Assembly: GCA_015066785.1 (NCBI GenBank)
Contig: SVNT01000001.1
Span: 1 to 64,000, forward strand
Reading direction: 5' to 3'
DNA from: Ruminococcus sp.
GTDB taxonomy: Bacteria > Bacillota > Clostridia > Oscillospirales > Ruminococcaceae
DNA length: 64,000 nt
Part shown: positions 18,032-25,373 of the stretch, one piece after another
Position numbering within the stretch: position 1 is the first letter of the stretch
Layout of the letters: the number at the start of each line of letters is the position of its first letter
Program-made: the position numbers and the translations under genes
The notes under the pieces: generated by a model
Database searches by the model: none
What the model was told of the DNA's origin: nothing
The model's input: the letters and a program-made list of their open reading frames with translations, nothing else

Positions 18032-20281
18032 TTATGTTTTATTGTGCTTTGCAGAAAGGAACATTACCGTAAATCCGAGCATAACAACCGCTATCGGTAT
18101 AAGAATACCCGTCTGCTTTGAAGTACCGTCTGCATTTGTATTTGTGTTGATTACCGTATCGTCATCGTTGTTGTCGGAGGAAGTGTTTCCGCCGTTCTCA
18201 CGGTTTTCGTTGCCCGAGGCTGAATTTCCGCCTTCGGTCCGGCTGTTATTTGTATCGTTGCCCTGATTGTTCTGCTTGTCGGAATTATTATTCCCCGTCC
18301 GCGGAACAGTAGGCTTGTAATTTTCGAGGTCGGGAACATTTCCTGCGGGGTCTGAGCCGAAAATCATAGTGCCGTTGTCGTAGAGTGCAAAGCCTTCCGC
18401 ACGGATAAGTCCGTTGGGTGATGACGCCTCAAGCCCCTTCATTGAAGGGCTTGCCATGTAGTTCCACTTGCACGGAGCCGCTACCCTGAACTGAAGCTCA
18501 CTCTTATGCTCGCTCTGTCCGCCTGGGTAGAGGAGTGCGCCCGTCATGTCTATTTCGGCAAAATAAATTCCCTTTGCCTCATCAAACGGCTGGAGCGCCG
18601 ACGACTTGGCGTTATGCTGGCTGTAATTTGCCGAAACTGTCATATCCGCTGCGGAATACCCCTGTGCGATTACATCGGAAATGTCCACAAAGAATCTGTA
18701 TGTCAGCTTGTCGGAAACTCTCGCAGGCCACGCCGAACGGTTATATACAACCGCCTTGATTTCAACGAAATTGATTGTGTTCTGGCTGTCCTGTGCATTG
18801 ATTCCCGCTTCAATCCAGATTTCATCGCCGACTGGCTCAAAAGCGTCAACCTGAGGTTTTTTGGTGCCTCCGTGGTCTTCATACATCTTCGCCATCAGTC
18901 CGACAAAGCCTGCGTTGTAGTCACAGGCAACCTCGTTTGAAACATAGTCGCTTATCGAGTCTGTGTAGTTGTCGTTTGCGTCGGGGCCGCCGACAAGCGC
19001 TCCGACAAGAACGTGTCTTGATTCGGCAGGTGCGCCCGAACAGTTGTTTTCATACGCTCCGTGTGCTGTACGGTGGTGAGGGTGCTGAGGATAATTCTCC
19101 CCGTAGCCGATTACAAAGCTGCGGCCCGTACTTCCGAGCATATATTCTGCCTGCGACTGAGCAAAGTCGCTGTATTTCTTGCTGTTTGCCTTACTGCATT
19201 CATCGGAGTCTGCATACACGCTTGCAATGAACGATGTTGTTGCAGAGTATCTGAGCGAGCCCCACGAGTCGAGCCATGCAAGTCCCTTGGGAGTGTAGGT
19301 TATACGCTCTCCGTTGACGCCTGTTGTCCAGTAGTCAAGGTGCTTTTCAAGGGTGGATTTGTATTTTTCCTCTCCAGTAAGCTCTGTTATGAGCAGGCAT
19401 GTTCCGATATGCACATCGTCCCAGCCGTGCGCCCACTTGTATTCAAAGCCGCCGTCCTGACCCTTGTTCCAGCTGTCAGAGTATGTTTTCGACTTGTCGA
19501 GATACGCTTTATCTCCCGTTGCTTTGTAGAGCCATATGCTGCCCCACGAAAGCTCGTCATAGCATCCGCTGAACGAGGAGTAAAATCCGCTTGCCTGTTG
19601 CATATATCCGCTGTCGCTCTTGTTCTGCTCCGCAAAATCGAGAAGCTCCTTTGCGTGTCTGAGACATTCCTCGGAATACGCCTTGTCTATATCCTTGTAG
19701 ATTATCGAGCAGGCAGCGAGTGACGCCGCTGTTTCGGCGCATACTGCGGCCCCGGGGCTGTCAAGTGTTACCTTGTATGACGGTCTTTCCATCTGGAGTA
19801 TTTCCGCAGAGCCCCAGAAAGCGTGGTCTGCACCGCCGTTTCCTACTTGATAGTAGTATACATATTTTTCGGGGTGACATTTTATGAAATAGTCGTTTGC
19901 CCACTTGATTTCGTCGAGCATATACACATCCTGACCTGTTGAGGTGTATACATCCTTGCTTTCAAGGTATGACCACGCCAGCATAGTCGAGGTGTAAGCC
20001 ATAGGAAGATTGAACTTCACATGGTCGCCTGCGTCATACCATCCTCCCGTAAGGTCAACACCGTTGTCTGCACCGTCGTTGAGGCAGGAATCCCCACGCC
20101 AGTTGTTGCGGAGAGTGGATTCGTCAAGGTCGCCTGATTTCTGGAATTCGTAGAAAAGTATTCCCTTTGCGAGTGCATCGCCGTAGTCGTATTCAACCGC
20201 ATTGACATCAATGCGGGGTAAAGCGTTTGCAAATATACCGACAGCGAGCAATGCCCCTGCAATTCGTTTAATAGTTTTCAT
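18032..20281 (-). CDS. Secreted GH9 cellulase with CBM3 and C-terminal membrane anchor
   Basis: A 749-residue glycoside hydrolase family 9 enzyme for cellulose. A signal peptide covers residues 1-28 (cleavage after VNA). The GH9 catalytic domain spans about 32-470 with the DAGD motif (D83, D86), PHHR (401-404) and the general acid E450 in SNEVACDYNAG. A CBM3 (likely 3c) follows at about 485-640 (RFFVDISDVIAQGYS). Residues 655-720 are an Asn/Gly/Ser-rich linker. The end is KQTG (722-725), a hydrophobic helix (726-742) and a basic tail, resembling a degenerate sortase substrate or a plain membrane anchor. The start at 20281 is favoured by GGAGG 7 bp upstream; an ATG 21 bp further up lacks one. 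No dockerin is present. Confidence 0.93.
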   Translation of the reverse strand: MKTIKRIAGALLAVGIFANALPRIDVNAVEYDYGDALAKGILFYEFQKSGDLDESTLRNNWRGDSCLNDGADNGVDLTGGWYDAGDHVKFNLPMAYTSTMLAWSYLESKDVYTSTGQDVYMLDEIKWANDYFIKCHPEKYVYYYQVGNGGADHAFWGSAEILQMERPSYKVTLDSPGAAVCAETAASLAACSIIYKDIDKAYSEECLRHAKELLDFAEQNKSDSGYMQQASGFYSSFSGCYDELSWGSIWLYKATGDKAYLDKSKTYSDSWNKGQDGGFEYKWAHGWDDVHIGTCLLITELTGEEKYKSTLEKHLDYWTTGVNGERITYTPKGLAWLDSWGSLRYSATTSFIASVYADSDECSKANSKKYSDFAQSQAEYMLGSTGRSFVIGYGENYPQHPHHRTAHGAYENNCSGAPAESRHVLVGALVGGPDANDNYTDSISDYVSNEVACDYNAGFVGLMAKMYEDHGGTKKPQVDAFEPVGDEIWIEAGINAQDSQNTINFVEIKAVVYNRSAWPARVSDKLTYRFFVDISDVIAQGYSAADMTVSANYSQHNAKSSALQPFDEAKGIYFAEIDMTGALLYPGGQSEHKSELQFRVAAPCKWNYMASPSMKGLEASSPNGLIRAEGFALYDNGTMIFGSDPAGNVPDLENYKPTVPRTGNNNSDKQNNQGNDTNNSRTEGGNSASGNENRENGGNTSSDNNDDDTVINTNTNADGTSKQTGILIPIAVVMLGFTVMFLSAKHNKT

Positions 20282-20311
20282 TTTGTTTCCTCCAAAATAC
20301 ATATCATTAAC

Positions 20312-20340
20312 ATTTTAACACACAAAAAACTTGCCGTCAA
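20312..20340 (-). promoter_or_regulatory. GH9 cellulase promoter
   Basis: Minus strand TTGACG (20335-20340), 17-bp spacer, TAAAAT (20312-20317). Its -35 is only 7 bp from the -35 of the divergent promoter at 20348-20376. Confidence 0.75.
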
Positions 20341-20347
20341 CAAAGCA

Positions 20348-20376
20348 TTGCAAAAATCGGAGATTTATACTATAAT
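20348..20376 (+). promoter_or_regulatory. Promoter of the HD phosphohydrolase gene
   Basis: TTGCAA (20348-20353), 17-bp spacer, TATAAT (20371-20376). Confidence 0.8.
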
Positions 20377-20420
20377 AAAAGTGAACATAAGTGATTTCAC
20401 CGAGAAAGTGAGGGTCTGCA

Positions 20421-21635
20421 TTGAAATACAATAAGCTTGAAAAAGAAATTGCCAAGGCTATAAACGATGACAGAAAATACGGCAGGGTAAATCCCTACCG
20501 TTTTGATGACGAGAATGTTATCCGCCGTTACGATACGGACAAGTCTACGCTTGTAAGACCTGCATTTGTCCGTGACAGTGAGAAGATACTCCATCTTCCC
20601 ATATACAGCAGATATGCTGACAAAACGCAGGTGTTCTCGTTCTATAAAAATGACGACATTTCCCGCCGTGCGCTCCATGTTCAGCTTGTGTCAAGAATTT
20701 CGAGGAATATCGGCGCATTGCTCGGACTCAACTGCGAGCTTATCGAGGCTATCGCTCTAGGTCACGATATGGGGCATACTCCTTTCGGGCATGCGGGAGA
20801 GAACTATCTCAACGACTGCCTTTATGAAGACACGGGATTGTATTTCAACCACAATGTCCACAGTGTGCGTGTTTTTGATACTGTCTATGGGCGCAATATT
20901 TCTCTCCAGACGCTTGACGGAATTCTCTGCCATAACGGAGAGTTTGAGGTCAGGGAATTTCATCCCGTGCCACTTACTGACTTTGACGAGTTTGACGAAA
21001 AAATGCGTCGTTGCTATACCGAGGGAAAATCTTTTATAGACACCCTTGTGCCGTCAACTCTAGAGGGGTGCGTTGTAAGAATAAGCGATATGATTGCCTA
21101 TATCGGAAAAGACCGTCAGGACGCAGTCACAGCCCGACTTATTGACAACGATACCGATGGCTTTACCGACAGCTTTATCGGTGCAAGAAACGCCGAAATC
21201 ATCAATAATCTTATTGTAGACATAGTGAACAACAGCTACGGCAAGGATTATATCTGTATGAGCGACGAAGGCTTCAATGCCCTGAAAATCGCCAAGAAAG
21301 AAAACTACGAGCAGATATACAAGAACAAAGCGGTGAGTGAACAGCTCGACACTATCATAAAGCCGAAATTCAAGGAAATATACAAAATCCTCTCCGACGA
21401 TTATGTGAACGGCAACGAGAATTCCCCGATATTCAGACATCATATCGCAATGATAGAAAAATATCCTGCGAAGAATACTGAAAAATCCTACCGTGACGAA
21501 CTGACGGGAATGATTGTTTCCGACTACATCGCAAGTATGACCGACGACTACTTCATCGAACTGTGCGATTATCTCGGAATTGAAAAGGGCGGAAAGGTTG
21601 ATTACAAGTCGTATTTCGATGACCTTAAAGGTTGA
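20421..21635 (+). CDS. HD-domain phosphohydrolase, dGTPase-like
   Basis: A 404-residue protein resembling deoxyguanosinetriphosphate triphosphohydrolases. It carries the segment LPIYSRYADKTQVFSF, the first metal histidine in RRALHVQLVSRISRNIG, the HD pair in ALGHDMGHTPFGHAGE, and a later DMIAYIGKDRQDAV aspartate. Such enzymes cleave dNTPs to the nucleoside and triphosphate and help set nucleotide pools or phage resistance. The start is a TTG at 20421 with AGTGAGGG 8 bp upstream; no ATG or GTG in frame is better placed. It is monocistronic behind its own promoter. Exact substrate not determinable. Confidence 0.87.
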   Translation: MKYNKLEKEIAKAINDDRKYGRVNPYRFDDENVIRRYDTDKSTLVRPAFVRDSEKILHLPIYSRYADKTQVFSFYKNDDISRRALHVQLVSRISRNIGALLGLNCELIEAIALGHDMGHTPFGHAGENYLNDCLYEDTGLYFNHNVHSVRVFDTVYGRNISLQTLDGILCHNGEFEVREFHPVPLTDFDEFDEKMRRCYTEGKSFIDTLVPSTLEGCVVRISDMIAYIGKDRQDAVTARLIDNDTDGFTDSFIGARNAEIINNLIVDIVNNSYGKDYICMSDEGFNALKIAKKENYEQIYKNKAVSEQLDTIIKPKFKEIYKILSDDYVNGNENSPIFRHHIAMIEKYPAKNTEKSYRDELTGMIVSDYIASMTDDYFIELCDYLGIEKGGKVDYKSYFDDLKG

Positions 21636-21660
21636 CAAACAGGCGTAAATAATATAAAAT
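21632..21660 (+). promoter_or_regulatory. Promoter of the 114-residue membrane protein gene
   Basis: TTGACA (21632-21637), 17-bp spacer, TAAAAT (21655-21660). The -35 overlaps the last codons of the upstream gene. Confidence 0.75.
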
Positions 21661-21688
21661 GAATATATCTTGACCAAGGGGTGTCGTA

Positions 21689-22033
21689 ATGGAAAAAACA
21701 GAACTCAATACCGAAGAAGTTGAACTTGATGTTTCAAAAGAGGCCGATGAGGTTGTTGACACATTAGAAGTTTCAAAGGATAAAAATAAAAAACGTGAAA
21801 AATATGCACCTGTGCAGGCTATGCCCGATGTGCCTCTCCCGAAGGAATTACAGCCACGGAAGCTCCTTCCCGAAGAAATTCTGAAAATCATCATCGGCGT
21901 AATACTTGTGCTTCTTTTCATCGCACTTTTTATCGGAATCGTGTGGTATTTTATGATACAGCTTGATTCCACACTGTTCGATGAGGTTCTCGGTACTGCC
22001 GAAAACTGCATCGGGACTTACTTGACAAACTAA
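21689..22033 (+). CDS. Single-pass membrane protein of unknown function
   Basis: A 114-residue protein with an acidic, charged N-terminal half (rich in Glu, Val and Lys up to about residue 60) and one strong membrane segment (about 65-92, ILKIIIGVILVLLFIALFIGIVWYF), then a short C-terminal outer part. I do not recognise the family. It lies between the HD phosphohydrolase and tRNA-Leu, with its own promoter, and the tRNA promoter overlaps its 3' end. Confidence 0.65.
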   Translation: MEKTELNTEEVELDVSKEADEVVDTLEVSKDKNKKREKYAPVQAMPDVPLPKELQPRKLLPEEILKIIIGVILVLLFIALFIGIVWYFMIQLDSTLFDEVLGTAENCIGTYLTN

Positions 22034-22050
22034 AGCGCAAATGCTATAAT
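22022..22050 (+). promoter_or_regulatory. tRNA-Leu promoter, starting inside the upstream gene
   Basis: TTGACA (22022-22027), 17-bp spacer, TATAAT (22045-22050). A perfect consensus at both boxes; the -35 is embedded in the last codons of the preceding gene. Confidence 0.92.
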
Positions 22051-22065
22051 AATTCAGTTGCATCA

Positions 22066-22152
22066 GCCGGTGTGATGGAATTGGCAGACGTGCTGGACTC
22101 AAAATCCTGTGGTAGAAATACCGTGCGGGTTCGACCCCCGCCACCGGCACCA
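22066..22152 (+). tRNA. tRNA-Leu (anticodon CAA)
   Basis: An 87-base class II tRNA. The acceptor stem GCCGGTG (22066-22072) pairs with CACCGGC (22142-22148), discriminator A, and CCA is encoded. The anticodon loop reads CTCAAAA, giving CAA. A long variable arm and the GGTTCGA T-loop are present. The anticodon stem has one U-U mismatch at its second pair. Confidence 0.95.
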
Positions 22153-22154
22153 GA

Positions 22155-22191
22155 AACCTCTTTTGTCCTGATGGATAAAAGAGGTTTTTTG
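22155..22191 (+). terminator. Terminator after tRNA-Leu
   Basis: A 10-bp stem (22155-22164 with 22177-22186, AACCTCTTTT arm) running into a six-T tract. Confidence 0.88.
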
Positions 22192-22244
22192 TTAAGCACT
22201 CCTTTTACGATACAAAAACAGCGGAATTCCGTATATAAACCGAC

Positions 22245-22281
22245 ACTAAACTGACGGTCGAGAGAACTAAACTACGGGTCG
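22245..22281 (+). repeat. Two 16-bp direct repeats upstream of the XRE gene (candidate operator)
   Basis: ACTAAACTGACGGTCG (22245-22260) and ACTAAACTACGGGTCG (22266-22281) share 13 of 16 bases and are 21 bp apart, two helical turns. The second ends one base before a -35-like TTGAGC. This placement fits autoregulation by the XRE protein. Confidence 0.6.
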
Positions 22282-22282
22282 G

Positions 22283-22312
22283 TTGAGCGTATTTGAGAGA
22301 GTATGATAGAAT
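22283..22312 (+). promoter_or_regulatory. Probable promoter of the XRE-pnuC unit
   Basis: TTGAGC (22283-22288), 18-bp spacer, TAGAAT (22307-22312), 32 bp before the XRE start codon. Confidence 0.6.
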
Positions 22313-22343
22313 GTACCCATCAAATACAAGGAGGAATAAGCGT

Positions 22344-22754
22344 ATGAAAAAACAAACGCTTGGTATGATGATTTCATCTTTAAGAAAAGAAAAGGGAATG
22401 ACACAGCTTGACCTTGCCGAGAAAATGGGCGTGACGGACAAGGCTGTTTCAAAGTGGGAAAGGGACTTGTCCTGCCCTGATATTACTTCACTTCCGAAGT
22501 TGGCGGAGATATTTGAGATTTCGGTTGACGAGCTTATGCAGGTGAAAACCGAAACCAAAGAAAAATCCGATGAAAACAAGGTGCAGAAAATAATTTCGGT
22601 TGCTCTCAAGGGAACAGGCGTCGCAATGGGTATTGCGGTGACGGTGCTTTCAGCCCTCGGAAAGCTCGAAAACGGCTCAGCATTCGTTATGCTCGGAATA
22701 GGTCTTGCGGCTGTATCGATTTCACTTTTAAACAACAAATCGGAAGAAAATTAA
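22344..22754 (+). CDS. XRE family regulator with C-terminal membrane segments
   Basis: A 136-residue protein. Residues 1-65 are a Cro/CI-type helix-turn-helix (MISSLRKEKGMTQLDLAEKMGVTDKAVSKWERDLSCPD). Residues 80-130 hold two hydrophobic helices (VALKGTGVAMGIAVTVLSAL and AFVMLGIGLAAVSISLL), so the regulator is probably tethered to the membrane. The ATG at 22344 has AAGGAGG 9 bp upstream; longer in-frame starts lack one. It is likely to bind the direct repeats at 22245-22281 and to be co-transcribed with pnuC through the attenuator-like hairpin. Ligand or signal unknown. Confidence 0.88.
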   Translation: MKKQTLGMMISSLRKEKGMTQLDLAEKMGVTDKAVSKWERDLSCPDITSLPKLAEIFEISVDELMQVKTETKEKSDENKVQKIISVALKGTGVAMGIAVTVLSALGKLENGSAFVMLGIGLAAVSISLLNNKSEEN

Positions 22755-22773
22755 ATATACACTGCCACCGGGT

Positions 22774-22848
22774 AGGAAATGCAAAAGCATTCGTTTACAC
22801 ATCGTTAGGTCTCAGAAGATGTGTATGCGGATGCTTTTTTTCAGGAGG
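22774..22848 (+). promoter_or_regulatory. Attenuator-like hairpin in front of pnuC
   Basis: A 21-bp stem with one mismatch and two G-U pairs (22783-22803 with 22818-22838, 14-base loop) ends in seven T residues (22835-22841). The pnuC ribosome site AGGAGG (22843-22848) follows at once. A smaller competing hairpin, AATGC-AAAA-GCATT, uses the start of the same 5' arm. No promoter fits between the T-tract and pnuC, so pnuC must depend on readthrough. I do not recognise a known riboswitch class here. Confidence 0.7.
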
Positions 22849-22853
22849 TTATT

Positions 22854-23537
22854 ATGTTCGGCTCAAAATCATATTTTTCAATAGGGGAGATACTGCTATG
22901 GTCGCTCTCCGTCATTTTTATCGTTATTTCGTTCTTTGCTTTTGACAGGGAAAACTATCTTGTGCTGACAGCCTCGCTGATAGGTGTTACATCGCTGATA
23001 TTCAACGCAAAGGGAAATCCTTTCGGGCAGGTGCTGATGATAATATTCAGCATTCTGTACGGAATAATCTCCTTTGCCTTCGCTTACTACGGCGAGATGA
23101 TTACATACCTCGGAATGACGATGCCTATGGCTGTTTTTGCGCTTGTATCATGGCTGAAAAATCCGTACAACGAAAACAAATCGGAAGTAAAGGTCAGTAC
23201 CCTTACAAAGAAAAATGCCGTATTTATGTGGATAGCTGCGGCGGTGGTCACGGTGTTGTTTTATTTTATCCTTGAATATTTCGGCACGGCGAATTTACTG
23301 CCGAGTACACTTTCGGTCACGACGAGCTTTGTTGCGGCGTATCTTACATTCAGAAGAAGTCCGTATTTTGCCCTGGCTTATGCCGCAAACGATGTTGTGC
23401 TTATCATTCTCTGGGTTCTCGCAACCATTGAGGATATGCATTACGCCTCTGTCGTTGTCTGCTTTGTCGCTTTTCTCGTGAACGATATATACGGCTACAT
23501 AAACTGGCAGAAGATGAAGGCAAGACAAAAAGGATGA
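22854..23537 (+). CDS. pnuC: Nicotinamide riboside transporter PnuC-type
   Basis: A 227-residue integral membrane protein with seven predicted helices, of the PnuC family, which takes up nicotinamide riboside or related vitamins for NAD synthesis. The family features seen are the repeat of three-helix bundles, FNAKGNPFGQVLMIIFSILYG near the middle and FVAFLVNDIYGYINWQKMKARQ at the C-terminus (W and N near the substrate site). The start at 22854 is set by AGGAGG 5 bp upstream. PnuT-type thiamine transporters are close relatives, so the vitamin is not certain. Confidence 0.88.
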   Translation: MFGSKSYFSIGEILLWSLSVIFIVISFFAFDRENYLVLTASLIGVTSLIFNAKGNPFGQVLMIIFSILYGIISFAFAYYGEMITYLGMTMPMAVFALVSWLKNPYNENKSEVKVSTLTKKNAVFMWIAAAVVTVLFYFILEYFGTANLLPSTLSVTTSFVAAYLTFRRSPYFALAYAANDVVLIILWVLATIEDMHYASVVVCFVAFLVNDIYGYINWQKMKARQKG

Positions 23538-23544
23538 TTATTCC

Positions 23545-23573
23545 TTGATTTTTCGGAAGTATAGTGCTATAAT
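23545..23573 (+). promoter_or_regulatory. Promoter of the reductase-manA unit
   Basis: TTGATT (23545-23550), 17-bp spacer, TATAAT (23568-23573). Confidence 0.82.
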
Positions 23574-23609
23574 CGTAAAAGCAAAATACGGAATTGTCGG
23601 AGTGAGAAA

Positions 23610-24299
23610 ATGAAAATTGTAATTATCAACGGGCAGAATCATAAAGGCTCTACTTATCATATTGCAAGAATGCTTGCCGAAAAAATCGGCGGAGAGATAA
23701 CGGAATTCTTCCTTCCCCGTGATTTCGGAGAGTTCTGTGTCGGCTGTACGAAATGCTTTTCGGAGAGTGAGAAGAAATGCCCGCATTTTTCTTCACTTGA
23801 GCCGCTGACCAAGGCAATGGACGCATCCGATGTCATCATTCTCGCAAGCCCCGTGTATGTTTACCACTCAACAGGCGCAATGAAGGCGTTTCTCGACCAT
23901 TACGGCTATCGTTGGATGGTGCATAGCCCCGAAGGCTCTATGTTCAGAAAGCAGGGAGTGTGCATTTCAACTGCAGCAGGTGCGGGAATGTCCTCCACTA
24001 ACAAGGATATGGCAGACAGTATGTTCTTCTGGGGCATTGCCAGAATATACAAGTACGGAGCGGCTGTTGCGGCAACCGACTGGAATTCCGTAAACGAAAA
24101 GAAGAAAAAAGCAATTGACAAAGCCACAAGCGCAATGGCACGGAAGATTTCACGCAGGGCAGGGAAGATAAAGCCCTCTTTCAAGACCCGTGCGATGTTC
24201 TTTTTCATGCATCTTGCACAGCGTAATGGCTTCAACGAAAGAGACGCTCGCTACTGGAAGGAAAAAGGCTGGACAGAAAGCGTCCGTCCGTGGAAATAA
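23610..24299 (+). CDS. Flavodoxin-like NAD(P)H-dependent oxidoreductase
   Basis: A 229-residue flavoprotein of the NADPH-dependent FMN reductase type. The phosphate-binding loop INGQNHKGSTYHIARML sits right after the first strand, CVGCTKCF (two cysteines) occurs near residue 47, and DVIILASPVYVYHSTGAMKAFLDH is the typical second flavin motif. The C-terminal 70 residues are basic and helical. It would reduce flavin or quinones in the cytosol. It is followed 20 bp later by manA in the same unit. Substrate unknown; the CxxC could be redox active. Confidence 0.85.
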   Translation: MKIVIINGQNHKGSTYHIARMLAEKIGGEITEFFLPRDFGEFCVGCTKCFSESEKKCPHFSSLEPLTKAMDASDVIILASPVYVYHSTGAMKAFLDHYGYRWMVHSPEGSMFRKQGVCISTAAGAGMSSTNKDMADSMFFWGIARIYKYGAAVAATDWNSVNEKKKKAIDKATSAMARKISRRAGKIKPSFKTRAMFFFMHLAQRNGFNERDARYWKEKGWTESVRPWK

Positions 24300-24319
24300 G
24301 GCAGAAAGGGTATGTTTCA

Positions 24320-25261
24320 ATGCTTAAACTGAAACCCGCATACAAGGATTATATCTGGGGCGGTCAGAAACTCCGCACCGATTTCAATAAAATAAGTGAC
24401 CTTACCGTTCTGGCTGAAAGCTGGGAGCTTTCCTGTCACAAGGACGGAGAAAGCGTAATAATCGGCGGAGAATATGACGGTTTGACTTTTTCGGAATATA
24501 CAGACAGGGCAGGAAAGTCTGTCCTCGGTACAGCCTGCGAGAAATTCAGGGAATTTCCCGTACTTATAAAGCTGATTGACGCCGCCGACAATCTCTCCGT
24601 TCAGGTTCACCCGAATGATGAGTACGCACGCAACAACGAGGGCGAACACGGAAAGACGGAAATGTGGTACATCGTCGATTGCGAGGAAGGTGCGACCATA
24701 GCTTACGGTTTCAACAGAGAAATCAGCAGAAAAGAGTTTGAAAAAGCCATACGCACCAACACCCTTACGGATGTTATGAATATAGTCCCCGTGAAAAAAG
24801 GTGATGTCTTTTTTATCGAGGGGGGAATACTCCACTCAATCGGCAAGGGAATAGTCATTGCCGAAATTCAGCAGAATTCCAACACGACATACAGAGTGTA
24901 CGATTACGGAAGACTCGGTGCAGACGGAAATCCACGCCCGTTGCACATCGAAAAAGCGCTTGAGGTGACAAAGCTCACTCCACCCGAGGAATATCCCGTT
25001 TACGCCGAGGAAGTCTACGGCGGCTATACTGCACGGCTTCTTTCGTCTTGCGGGTATTTCACGGTTGAGGAGCTTGTTGCAACCGAGGGCGTTTCGATAG
25101 ACGGAAGTGACAGCACATTCCGACATCTTCTCATTATCGACGGCGACGGAAATGCCGACGGCGAGCCGTTTGCAAAGGGCGACAGCCTGTTCTTTGCGGC
25201 AGGAGAGGATATAAACCTTGAGGGCAGATTTACGGCAATAGAAACATATATCTCGGAATAA
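24320..25261 (+). CDS. manA: Mannose-6-phosphate isomerase, class I
   Basis: A 313-residue type I phosphomannose isomerase converting mannose 6-phosphate and fructose 6-phosphate. The zinc ligands appear in SVQVHPNDEYA (QVHP), KTEMWYIVD (E) and GGILHSIGKG (H). The conserved start KPAYKDYIWGGQKLR is present. Length fits the short Gram-positive form. The ATG at 24320 follows AAAGGG by 9 bp; an in-frame ATG at 24290 lies within the preceding gene. Confidence 0.94.
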   Translation: MLKLKPAYKDYIWGGQKLRTDFNKISDLTVLAESWELSCHKDGESVIIGGEYDGLTFSEYTDRAGKSVLGTACEKFREFPVLIKLIDAADNLSVQVHPNDEYARNNEGEHGKTEMWYIVDCEEGATIAYGFNREISRKEFEKAIRTNTLTDVMNIVPVKKGDVFFIEGGILHSIGKGIVIAEIQQNSNTTYRVYDYGRLGADGNPRPLHIEKALEVTKLTPPEEYPVYAEEVYGGYTARLLSSCGYFTVEELVATEGVSIDGSDSTFRHLLIIDGDGNADGEPFAKGDSLFFAAGEDINLEGRFTAIETYISE

Positions 25262-25292
25262 AAAATCCCTGAGTGTTCAGCTCAGGGATTTT
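25262..25292. terminator. Bidirectional terminator after manA and after the cassette array
   Basis: A 12-bp perfect stem (25262-25273 with 25281-25292, AAAATCCCTGAG arm) with a T-rich 3' side on either strand. Confidence 0.9.
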
Positions 25293-25314
25293 CTTATATT
25301 CTTTCATTATCCGA

Positions 25315-25371
25315 AATCTGCAACTTTTGGTGTACAGCAAAGGTTTAAGTCCTGTTGCTGTAATGATTTGA
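25315..25371 (-). repeat. Cassette repeat copy 1
   Basis: One of three copies of a repeat whose 44-bp core (25315-25358) starts AATCTGCAAC and ends GTTGC. It differs from the shared form at one position. It follows the stop of the last cassette gene by 2 bp and has no leader frame after it, marking the array end. Confidence 0.9.
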
Positions 25372-25373
25372 TA

